DNA of 64,000 nucleotides from Endothia cerciana (lineage: Eukaryota; Ascomycota; Sordariomycetes; Diaporthales; Cryphonectriaceae): contig JALRMH010000051.1 of NCBI GenBank assembly GCA_026119935.1, forward strand, positions 209,017 through 273,016. The letters run 5' to 3'. The notes under the pieces were generated by a model. That model was not told the DNA's origin. It saw only the letters and a list, made by a program, of their open reading frames with translations, and did not search any database. This document shows, one piece after another, positions 41,976 through 50,653 of the stretch (position 1 is the stretch's first letter; the number at the start of each line of letters is the position of its first letter). A program made the translations under genes and the position numbers.

Positions 41976-43591
41976 GGTGACTTGGGATTTTACCCGACGC
42001 GCTGAGAACAGGAAGCGTGTAAGCCCGTGTGACTGGGATAGAGGTACAGGTGTAGATAGGCCATCTCGATCGCCTGGTCGTCTTCATCCCCGGTAGCATA
42101 CCTTTGACATGCGCTATAGTTTAGAAGTGGCGGTATATTCGGGTGATCATTGCAGAGGATTTCCCGCTGGTGCTGGGCTAATAGAGGGTAGTTGCTCGCG
42201 ACAACGTGGTCTGGATATGACTGAGAAATATATATAGATACCACGGGAGAGGGCCCTCTCCTGGTCGCCGGATGAGCAATGTCGAAAGGGGTGGCGATGA
42301 CATGGAAGGTTGTCACTACGGCGATGCGAGTCATAGAGTTGCCCGCTATAATACAATGTCAGGGTCGTTTGGATCGCATCGCTAGGCGCCTTATCCCCCG
42401 CACCAGAACCTCTTATCAGCCAGCCCTCGGCTCTCCTGGCCCCACTACAGCTAAGAGCTGCCATGCTGGGGCGTGAGCACCCCATAAAGACAACAAGATC
42501 ACAGGGCTTCTTATTGTTCTCCTTCCTGTTTCCTTTTTTTCCCTTCTTTTTCTTCCACCTTTCTTCTTCTTCTTCCTTCTTTTTTCTCTCTCCTCTCTAT
42601 CCCAGACCATGTACTTTATCCAATTTATCTCAATCATTGTACCATGTTCCCGGTATTAGTCCATTTTCTTATGATTAATGGACGACAGACTATGTCCTGT
42701 TGAGCTAAGACTTCTTGTCAACCTGTTCTCCGTCCAATACTCACATACTTGATAGCAAATCAATCCATAACTTTTTGGTAAACGTGCCAAGTCATAAAAC
42801 GGTATGTCATATCAAGGCCACTATTGAAATCTCCACATCGGTCCCGTAAGGTTTTCTCCTGCTATTGTTGCTCCACCGCCGGCCTTGTTGCACTGATCAA
42901 ATATACCCCGATTCCGATCGTTCGGCCGCCTTTCCATCTTGGGGGCATCTTCCTTCGTCCCGTCATGTGCTTGTGGTCCTCCGGTGTGGATGGGCTGTTG
43001 CGCATCGAATTGCTGGTGCGTTTAGATGCATGAGGCTTGCCATCCCTCGATTGGGTCAGGACGCGATATTCGGAGACAGAGATTGTGATCTCGGGAGCTC
43101 GCGGCGTTGATGGTATTCCGGTTATGCTATTCTACCTCCGGCACCACCACCACCTGCTCCTCCTCCTCCTTACCGTTCAGGGCAACATCGCTCGCCGGAG
43201 CTGAACCCTGGACTACCTGACTGGTCCAAGCTGGCTGCCAAAGCGCACGTCTTGGCAGGACAAGAGCGCGGCCGTCTTTGCTGCTTGGGTGTTACCTCCC
43301 CTCCCTTCCATCTCTGCCATGATCTATGGGCTGATATGTGGCTCTCAGCGCAAGGCCCTCCAATGTTTCCCGGACACGTACAGCCTGTCGGCCCCGTCAT
43401 GGGCGAGGGAGACCCCTCCCAGAGTTCGATTTGCCGCGGTCCTACCCCGATCACCCGTTCCCCCCTGCTCGGCGTGAGAATTCTCGAGGGCGCGTGGAGT
43501 CTCGACGTGCTCGGCTGTGGTAATGATAGATATATGCGCCCCTCACACAGCCGATCGTGACCCTGGTGCGGGCCTGTGGGTGGACCACAGG
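41976..43591. other. Intergenic, 1.6 kb, with pyrimidine tract
   Basis: Promoter of the GTPase gene and 3' flank of LSM3. Contains a long T/C-rich tract at 42510-42600. No gene is seen. Confidence 0.5.
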
Positions 43592-44001
43592 TCATGATTG
43601 AGATAGGGGTGAGATCAGCACGACACTATCGCCTAATTGAGGACATCAGAAAGGGACAGCTATGGGGGCGGCGGAGGCTAGGACTGACCTCGGACGAAGA
43701 GCATCTCGGACCTCTTGCTGACGGTCTTGATGTCGTCATCGTCGCCCGCGTCGTCGTCCACCACGTAGACAGTCTCCTCAACCTCGCCCAGCACCAGGTT
43801 GCAATGGCTGTCGTATGCCTGCGTGTCAATCGCGTCAGCGTGGATCAGGTGGGCGGGCGGGTGGCATGAATGGCTTACATGAAGCCTCCCCTTGAGTTCG
43901 CGGTCGCCCCTCAGCTTGACGAAGACGACCTCGTCGAGCAGCAGGCGCACGAGGTCGAGAGGCTCCGAGGCGGTAGCAGGTTCGTCTCCGGCGTCAGCCA
44001 T
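43592..44001 (-). CDS. LSM3: U6 snRNA-associated Sm-like protein LSm3
   Basis: Three exons, 44001-43879, 43818-43689 and 43632-43592, with introns of 60 nt (GTAAGC...CGCAG) and 56 nt (GTCAGT...ATTAG), give 97 aa, the usual LSm3 length. The Sm fold is complete: Sm1 'LDLVRLLLDEVVFVKLRGDRELKGRL', joined to 'AYDSHCNLVLGEVEE', then the acidic loop 'VVDDDAGDDDD', and Sm2 'MLFVRGDSVVLISP', which is split by intron 2. LSm3 sits in the Lsm1-7 (cytoplasmic mRNA decapping) and Lsm2-8 (nuclear U6 snRNP) rings. The gene is divergent from the mitochondrial Aep2-like gene, 537 bp away. Exon 3 is only 41 nt and easily missed by gene callers. Confidence 0.93.
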
Positions 44002-44538
44002 ATTGAACCCTGAGTTGCACGGTTGGGCGTATTCCAGGGGTCGGAGAGATGAGTATTGGCCGGGAGGCTTGGGGGGGGGGGGGCGCGAGATTGTGTGGAT
44101 GTGGTGAAGTTAGACTTCATATGATGTCTGTTCCTCAAGTCTGGCAGCCAGGGCTGGGAAAAGTTGAGAGGCCGTGCACACCCCTGCCTGAGGACGGTGC
44201 GAACAAGTGGGTCTTCGGGACAGGGGGCTGGTGGTGTCAAAGCCCATCACAAGCCCCTCTGAAGCTCTTCTGAAGCTGGCTGCTGCAGGTGTGTGGTGTG
44301 ATGTGAGTTAGTGGGCGGGCGGGTGAGGGGAACAACCCCAAGCTGGCAGGCTGGTTCCCCAAATTCCAATGTTGTCCCTGGGAGGTCTCAGCTTCTCCTC
44401 CTAGTCTCGAAAAATGGGACACCGTCTGCAGGGTAGAAAAAAGGCCATCCGTGGCCTGTCCCAGGGTCATGATCTAAACCTTCACCCTCCCCTCCAAGTC
44501 TCACAAGAGAGCGATGAGTCGCCGTCGACCCGCCCAGG
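44002..44538. promoter_or_regulatory. Divergent promoter between LSM3 and the Aep2-like gene
   Basis: 537 bp between start codons, holding G13 at 44071-44083. No other gene is seen. Confidence 0.55.
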
Positions 44539-47058
44539 ATGAGGGTTAGTCCTTGGTCGGTGGAGGTCCGGCCGCTACTTCTTGGCCCACCCGGAACCAC
44601 AACTGGGCCTAACCTCCACAGCTGCCTTCGCCCTCGACACGCTTGCCGTCACGTCCACTCTCTCCCTCGGTATCAGCTTCAACGCCGGTCAGGAGCCACC
44701 GGCCTGATCCTGAGCGCGAGCCTAGCCGCGAGACCTTTTCATACCCCGACGTATACGGCTTCGCGTAGCATCCAGTCCTCGCCATATCCAGCTGGGGGCA
44801 GCACGCGTTCCCTGAACAGATACCAGCTGCCCCTCGAGTCTCTGCTCATTGCCCTGAGACAAGGCGACGCCCTCAGGCTTTACTTCTGCCTGCTCGACCT
44901 CACCCGCGGTGCCACAGATCTTGACAACGACTTCTGCCAGGTCGTCGGGTCCATCCCCGCCACCACCTTCTCCGAGATCCTACGCGTCTTCGACCCCGTC
45001 AACGTCCAGAACAATGTCGACTCGGCCCCTGGGATCTGCATCTCCTACGGTGCCTCCATCCACACACCCCTCGGTGAGCTCATCAACAAGTGGGGCGTAA
45101 AGGTCCTCTACGTGAGCATCTTCAACCGCCTGCGCCTGATCCAACGGGCCCGCCGGGGCTCGCGCATCTCTCCCCTCCTCAACGACTATGCCGTCCTCCT
45201 GAGATGCGCCGGTGCCACCGCCGACACCCAGGCCGCCATGGACACCTGGTTCGAGGTCAGCGCCGACGGTAATATCGACTGGATTAATGCCCGGCTGTAC
45301 ACCGAGTTCATCAGGGTCCGCTACCTGACAGAGGCCCTCTATTCGAACAACGACCTGGCCAGGCTCCGCCTGCGCCCCCTGGATCTGTACCGCATGAGCC
45401 TGTGGCTGCCAAAGCCCACGGTCAGGAGGCTGAAGTTCCTCGCTTCCAACATCAGGAACCGGCAGATGCACCGCTTCGGACAGAACCAGAGCGAGCTTTA
45501 CTGGGCCGAGCCCCTGACCAGGATCCTGCGGAGGAGATATCCCCTGGCCAAGCTGGAACGCTCGGCCTTCAAGCGCGGCTTCCTACCCGCCGACGGACTT
45601 CTCGCCTGCGCCATTCTGAAGGCCAACGGCCGCAACGGCCGCACCCTAGACAGCCGTGTTCTGCTCCGGCAGTGCTGGGGCATCAATATCGTCATAGACT
45701 GGGAAGCCGGCACTGTGGAAGTCAGCGGCGGTGCTGACTTCCCTCCCGGCTCTGCCAGGGCCCCCACCGAGGCTCTTCTCGATGCGGTCGTCCATTGCTT
45801 CGGGAGCCAGGGCCAGGTCGCCGTAGCTGTCAAGCTGGTGGACTTCCTGTCGGCGCGGTACGATCTCGCGGTCCCCGACGAGGTCTGGTCGGATCTCTTA
45901 AATTATGCACGGATCCAGCAGACGAAACCTGCCTCCACCGAATGGAAGATCGCCGGCTTCCCCGGGAGGCTGATCAAGCCCGACGCACTGCTAGACATCT
46001 GGGACATCTGCACCCAGCCGCCGTACAGTTTCAAGCCGGGCATGAGGGACTACTACAACCTGACTAGGTCCCTCATCCTAGAATCAACCTCCAAGTCGAG
46101 GGCCCTTGAGGCGATCCGGCAGATCAAGCCCCTGTACCGGGACGCCGTCCGACAGATGCGCGAGGCATGGCGGGAGCTCGTCCTGACCACCCAGCAGGGC
46201 GTGCTCAACCATGACGCCTATCGCCGCTACCGTGTGCTCCAGTCAAGGAAGAACTACATGTGGTACTGCTTTCATCATACAGCACTACAGCTGCTCAAGA
46301 AGACGAAGCCCGGCCGCATCGACGATCACGATGGGGTGAGGTTGATCCCCGACATCGTGCGCGAGCTTGGGCCCTTCATGCCCAGGACCATCAAGTATCA
46401 CATCGCGACGGGCATCGTTCAGTTCCGATCCGATCATGTGATACTGCGGCCCGTAGAGACGACACAGGTGGTGATAGAGCCGCGACCAGTCTCCGAAAGG
46501 CAACGAGCGGCGGTTCGGGGGTCGGACAGGGAAGGGATATTAAGAGATCGCGACGAGGCGGATGAGGGGAGTGATATGCCGCCTGTCAGGGAGGAGTCTA
46601 GTGGCGGGCGAGCGGCGAATATCAAACACGAGGCAGCATCAGAAGATGTTAACGAGATCGAGGAGGAGGAGGGGGGGGGGGGCATAGACGGTGAATATGA
46701 AATCGAGGGTGGTAATGGCAACATGTATGGACATGTGACTGCGAGGTCCTTCGGAGCGGATGCCCCTGAGGAATCCGTCACCTGGGAGAAGGACGGGTCG
46801 CCGGTCACACAGATCATTGAACGGCCGGCGTTCATGTACCGGCCACCGCTCACAGCGTCCCCGGGGGAGGCCTCGCTGGCCTGGCTGCGGGACGAAGGGA
46901 AAACTTTCACGGGATTCCACGGCGATCCGGAGAAAAAGCACTATGCCGCACATAGGGCGCTCCGGACGACGGTACGCGCGCCAGCCGTGCCAGTGGACCT
47001 GGGCGGGGAGGCGACCGAGAAGACGCAGGTGAGGCACCTTCTGTGGATGCTGAGGTGA
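44539..47058 (+). CDS. Mitochondrial gene-expression factor, Aep2/ATP13-like
   Basis: Single exon, 839 aa. The N-terminus is rich in Arg, Ser and Leu with few acids (about 70 residues, ending near 'AARPFHTPTYTA'), as expected for a mitochondrial presequence. A long all-helical body follows, beginning 'LPLESLLIALRQGDALRLYF' and continuing with helix pairs reminiscent of degenerate PPR repeats; this opening resembles fungal proteins annotated as mitochondrial ATPase expression (Aep2/ATP13), which promote translation or stability of the mRNA for ATP synthase subunit 9. Assignment rests on that resemblance and is moderate. Residues ~660-740 are an acidic, disordered insert containing a G12 tract that codes for GGGG. 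The C-terminus ('EKKHYAAHRALRTTV') looks ordered again. Confidence 0.72.
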   Translation: MRVSPWSVEVRPLLLGPPGTTTGPNLHSCLRPRHACRHVHSLPRYQLQRRSGATGLILSASLAARPFHTPTYTASRSIQSSPYPAGGSTRSLNRYQLPLESLLIALRQGDALRLYFCLLDLTRGATDLDNDFCQVVGSIPATTFSEILRVFDPVNVQNNVDSAPGICISYGASIHTPLGELINKWGVKVLYVSIFNRLRLIQRARRGSRISPLLNDYAVLLRCAGATADTQAAMDTWFEVSADGNIDWINARLYTEFIRVRYLTEALYSNNDLARLRLRPLDLYRMSLWLPKPTVRRLKFLASNIRNRQMHRFGQNQSELYWAEPLTRILRRRYPLAKLERSAFKRGFLPADGLLACAILKANGRNGRTLDSRVLLRQCWGINIVIDWEAGTVEVSGGADFPPGSARAPTEALLDAVVHCFGSQGQVAVAVKLVDFLSARYDLAVPDEVWSDLLNYARIQQTKPASTEWKIAGFPGRLIKPDALLDIWDICTQPPYSFKPGMRDYYNLTRSLILESTSKSRALEAIRQIKPLYRDAVRQMREAWRELVLTTQQGVLNHDAYRRYRVLQSRKNYMWYCFHHTALQLLKKTKPGRIDDHDGVRLIPDIVRELGPFMPRTIKYHIATGIVQFRSDHVILRPVETTQVVIEPRPVSERQRAAVRGSDREGILRDRDEADEGSDMPPVREESSGGRAANIKHEAASEDVNEIEEEEGGGGIDGEYEIEGGNGNMYGHVTARSFGADAPEESVTWEKDGSPVTQIIERPAFMYRPPLTASPGEASLAWLRDEGKTFTGFHGDPEKKHYAAHRALRTTVRAPAVPVDLGGEATEKTQVRHLLWMLR
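46671..46682. repeat. G12 homopolymer in coding sequence
   Basis: Twelve consecutive G following GAGGAGGAGGA in the Aep2-like gene; in frame they encode four glycines after EEEE. A one-base slip would change or truncate the last ~125 residues. Confidence 0.92.
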
Positions 47059-47426
47059 TCTGGCGAGAGGTAATAATGTGTGAGGTGTATGATCTCGGGC
47101 CATGTGGCCTGTCCGCCCGTTGGTGTCTGACCTTCTCTGTCTTTCCATTTCCCCGTCTCCCTGCCCCGGGTTGGGGGGGGGGGGGTATACTTGTATGTCT
47201 ACATAGTATGAAAGGCTAGGTGTTGGCAACTAGACAGCTAGACCGCATGGATATCTGGACATGGATACTTAGCATGAACACACAGTCGTAACCGAGATCT
47301 GGACCGGGTCGAGGCCGGCGTGAAGAGGTTCACAACGCCCTATTCTACTTGGCTACATCCGGAGAAGCCCCCGGGGCTCGGCCACCAATCTATTCATTTT
47401 TTCTTCTCCTTTTTTCTTTATTCATC
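47059..47426. other. Intergenic, 368 bp, between convergent genes
   Basis: 3' space of the Aep2-like and GPI12 genes; contains G13 at 47173-47185. Confidence 0.55.
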
Positions 47427-48430
47427 TTACACCTTCTCCAGCCTCAAGTCATTCATGAACATATACCGGCTCAGGGTGATCCATCCATACCGGAACCACA
47501 CCATCTGGCTGAAATGGGCTCTCGTCATCGCCTCTCTTGCCGTCAGCCATCCCCCCCTACCCAGACCGTGCATGAAGACTAGTACGGCCGGACGGTTCTT
47601 CACGTCGGCGGGTGAGGTGCCCCTGCCGGCAGCATCGCACGGCGCTGTCAACACTGTCGAAAAGAGGGTGGGCAGCATATCCAAGACACCGGCGTACTTT
47701 CGGAGAACACCGACGGTGGTGAGGGTGTACAGGTCAATGGGGGAGGACCAGCCGGGCTTATTGGCGGTGAGGGAGGCGACGAAGGCGCGGGCGCCGTGGT
47801 AGAGGGAGATGTGGTTGGGATGGGAGGAGACGCCCCGCCCGTCGAACGTAATGAGGATGTCGATGTTGGCGGTGGGCTGCTGGTCGGGCCCGTTGTTGTT
47901 GTTTCCGCTACTGTTGGAGAGGTGGCGCGGTGCGAAGGCGTCGCGGAGGAGGGAGGAGATGGTATCGGCGGGCCAGGTTGCCGTCATGGAATCTGGGAAG
48001 TCGCTGCACATCCAAGCCCAGCGTGCGGACCGCGTCAGCCATTCTGGAGGTTTTCCGTCCCAAATCAAGAGGAGGGGGAGGGGGACAGGGTCACGTACGC
48101 AGGGTTGTCGACGACATAGACGTCCTCGGGCTTCCTCAGGCCCAGGACGAGCCCGCTCTTGACCAGCTCCTTCTTGCGCGTGTCGCCCAGGCCCTCGGCG
48201 TTGCCGCTGCTGAGACACCGGATCTTGACGTGGTTCCCCAGCTCGGGCTGCGTCAGGGCCAGGACGGTGGGCGCAAAGAACATGGCCTCATCGTCCGGGT
48301 GGGCGATCAGCAGACAGATGCGCTTGTTGCGCAGGGGCGGAAATCTGGTCGACACGGCGCCTGCGGTGTAGAGGTACAGGGTGGGTATGAGCAGCACAAG
48401 CAGCGAGATGGACAGGAGGGGGAATTCCAT
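47427..48430 (-). CDS. GPI12: N-acetylglucosaminyl-phosphatidylinositol de-N-acetylase (PIG-L/GPI12)
   Basis: Exons 48430-48099 and 48003-47427 with a 95-nt intron (GTACGT...TGCAG, branch GCTGAC) give 302 aa. The start is the ATG at complement 48428-48430. An N-terminal membrane helix (FPLLSISLLVLLIPTLYLY) anchors the enzyme in the ER. The metal-binding, catalytic 'AHPDDEAMFF' follows at about residue 40, then 'CLSSGNAEGLG' and, in exon 2, 'FPDSMTATW' and 'SSHPNHISLYHG' with the second metal ligand. Gpi12 removes acetate from GlcNAc-PI, the second step of GPI-anchor synthesis. The gene is divergent from the small membrane-protein gene, 452 bp away. Confidence 0.92.
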
Positions 48431-48882
48431 GACGGGAGCAGGGTGGTGATGTGGTGGTGGTGGTGGTGCCGTCACGTACTAGCTGCGAGGCGAGGCGAGG
48501 CGAGAGGAGGAGGTAAGAGAGGCGCGGTCGCGTGAGGTTGGCGAGGCTGTCTTGTAGTAGGTAGTACGGTGCCCTCACACGATGCCACATACCTACTATC
48601 TAGTACGTAGCTGGCCCTGTACTAGAGACATCAGGGGATGACGCACGAATGCCCTGCCGGCCCCCAAGCTACGGGACAGTGGGGCCTAAAGGACAGGGGC
48701 CGGGGGCCTAACGGGGGGGTGTTCCCGCTGTCAGAGTACCAGAGCCCCAAGGGCCCTAATTCCCGTCCTTCGAAGAACCACCACCACCACCACCACCTCT
48801 TCACCACACCACACACCCACCACACCCAACCCCCACGCGACGACTCTCCACTCCCTGGCAGATTTACCAGTACGAGGTCAGC
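48431..48882. promoter_or_regulatory. Divergent promoter between GPI12 and the small membrane-protein gene
   Basis: 452 bp with CA/CCA-rich sequence just before the rightward ATG (CACCACCACC near 48780-48800) and GGT/GGC repeats near the leftward start. Confidence 0.5.
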
Positions 48883-49632
48883 ATGGCCCGTCAACGAAAA
48901 GAGAAGAAGGCCAAGGACATCAAACTTCGCCAGCCCGACCGGTCAGCCCCAACCAACAAGACGCTGCTGCAGATCGCCGAGGAGAGGAACTTGTTCAGCA
49001 TGGCAGATCAACAGCAGCGCAAAAATAAGGGATCTGGGGAGGGCGTTGGTGAGGAGCAAGAAGGGGGACAGCTGGGGGGAGGGGACTCCAGCGATGAGCT
49101 ATCCCCGTCAGCGGACCGCCTCATGGAGACCATCCTCTACGCCGTGTGTCTGTCCATGCTGCACTTCACCCTCGACTACCTCGTCCAACACCAGTATGCC
49201 ATGGAGATCGAGATGAAGAAGATCGTAGCGAGGACCGTGCAGGCTCTGATGGGTCCGTCAACCCCCTCCCTCCTCTCTCTCTCTCTCTCTCTATATGCCC
49301 AATCAAATCTTGCTGACCTGGCTCTTGGCGTAGTCTTCGCCGCCCTCGTCCACGCTCTCCATCCTCACCCTGCCAACACCACCTTCATCCCCGGTCTCCC
49401 CAAGAGGTACCACCACGCCGTGCGCCAGGCCATCTTCTTCATCCTCAGCGTTGGGTCCGGATGCTACTTGATATTTATCACAAATAAGTACACATACATG
49501 GCCGTCCTCAAACAGGCACCGCCCATCGGTTGTCTCTGGATCTGGTCTGTACTGGAGATGGATTTGGCTCTCTCCGTCCTGAGCCTCGCTGGGGCCTATT
49601 TATTCTTCTGGCAAAAGGGATACAATTTCTGA
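48883..49632 (+). CDS. Small conserved fungal membrane protein (DUF7719-like)
   Basis: Two exons, 48883-49252 and 49334-49632 (222 aa). The 81-nt intron (GTCCGT...GCGTAG, CTGAC branch) is a multiple of three and stop-free, so it also reads through as Ser/Leu-rich text from a CT microsatellite; splicing restores 'VQALMVFAALVHALHPHP'. A basic N-terminus (ARQRKEKKAKDIKLRQ) and an acidic linker precede three or four membrane helices ('LYAVCLSMLHFTLDYLV', 'AIFFILSVGSGCYLIFI', 'LALSVLSLAGAYLFFW'). I associate this layout with uncharacterised fungal membrane proteins; the DUF number is from memory. Its stop lies 3 nt from the convergent NmrA-like gene's stop. Confidence 0.75.
   Translation: MARQRKEKKAKDIKLRQPDRSAPTNKTLLQIAEERNLFSMADQQQRKNKGSGEGVGEEQEGGQLGGGDSSDELSPSADRLMETILYAVCLSMLHFTLDYLVQHQYAMEIEMKKIVARTVQALMGPSTPSLLSLSLSLYAQSNLADLALGVVFAALVHALHPHPANTTFIPGLPKRYHHAVRQAIFFILSVGSGCYLIFITNKYTYMAVLKQAPPIGCLWIWSVLEMDLALSVLSLAGAYLFFWQKGYNF
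49253..49333 (+). other. 81-nt stop-free intron containing a CT microsatellite
   Basis: Starts GTCCGT and ends GCGTAG, with (CT)9-10 near 49277-49292. Reading through adds 27 residues without a stop. Splice is preferred because the acceptor side restores hydrophobic, domain-like sequence. Confidence 0.65.
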
Positions 49633-49635
49633 GGT

Positions 49636-50653
49636 TCACGCCAGAATAGCCTGGATCGTCTTCTCGTACTCCTCCGGCTTCCTGCCCAGCGTCTGTTCCA
49701 GATCCTTCGTCACCAGGGCGGTCTCCCCAGCCTGGATTGCTTCCCACGCAGTCGCCCACGTCCTCGCCTTCTCCTCGTCCCCGAACTTGTCTAGCACCTG
49801 CGGCAGCTTTACATACTCGTCGACCGGGACCTTTCGGATCTTGAACGACTTGCCTACTGTCCTGCCTAGGACTTCAACCGTCTCGGCAAGGCTGATCTCC
49901 CTCGTTCCGGAAAATAGCACCTTCCCGTTCACGAGCTGCTGCGGGAACTGCCCACCTATACCACAGTACCTCGCGATGAGCTTGGCGGAGGCCTCCCCCA
50001 GCTCGTCCCGTCTCACCCAGGTCACACCGGGGCCCCGGCCATCGTGAGGGATCGTCACCTCCGCCCCGTCCGGCGCAGATTTGGGGTCCAGGAATGCTGT
50101 GTAGATGGGGTAAGATTCCGAGTACAGGCCTTCTCGTATCGATGTGTACGTGAAGCCTGGGTCGGATTTGGCAAGGGACTCTAGATGTTTCTCGCTGTCC
50201 AGGTGCGCCTGCATCACCACCGCCAGAGAGCTAGATTTCTGCGAGCCGGAGGAGGCATCGCCGGCGAAGCCCAAACTGCTGTAGAAAATGTGCTTGACCC
50301 CAGCCCGATGCGCGGCGTCGATCGCGGGAAGTTGGACCTCACGCACGTCAGCTCTTCGCCCGGACGCGGTCCCATGGGCTCACACTCACCTTCACTCGGT
50401 ATTCGTGGACGTGGCTCGGGTAGGAGATGATGAACAGCACATCGAGACCGCTAAAGGCCACCTCCAGTTCCTGCGGCGTAGACTCGTAAGCCGCTCGGCG
50501 CACCGTCACGCTCGCCTGCCTGTGCTCCGCATCGACCTTCTCCGGGTGTCGACAGATGAGCGTGACATGATCGTTCGGGACGAGCTTCATCAGGTGCCGA
50601 TAGGTGCTCTCACCCAGGCCTCCCGAGGCCGGAAAGATGCCAATTTCCTTCAT
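49636..50653 (-). CDS. NmrA-like NAD(P)-binding oxidoreductase
   Basis: Exons 50653-50390 and 50337-49636 with a 52-nt intron (GTGAGT...GTGAG, branch GCTGAC) give 321 aa. The start is the ATG at complement 50651-50653. The Rossmann N-terminus 'IGIFPASGGLGEST' holds the glycine-rich dinucleotide loop, followed by 'VTLICRHPEKV' and 'GLDVLFIISYPS'. Exon 2 gives 'AIDAAHRAGVKHIFYSSLGF', typical of NmrA/HSCARG-type atypical short-chain dehydrogenases, and a C-terminal substrate domain ('TYTSIREGLYSES'). NmrA-like proteins either sense NAD(P) or act as reductases; which applies here is open. The active-site YxxxK is not conserved in classical form. Convergent and nearly overlapping with the preceding gene. 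Confidence 0.85.
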
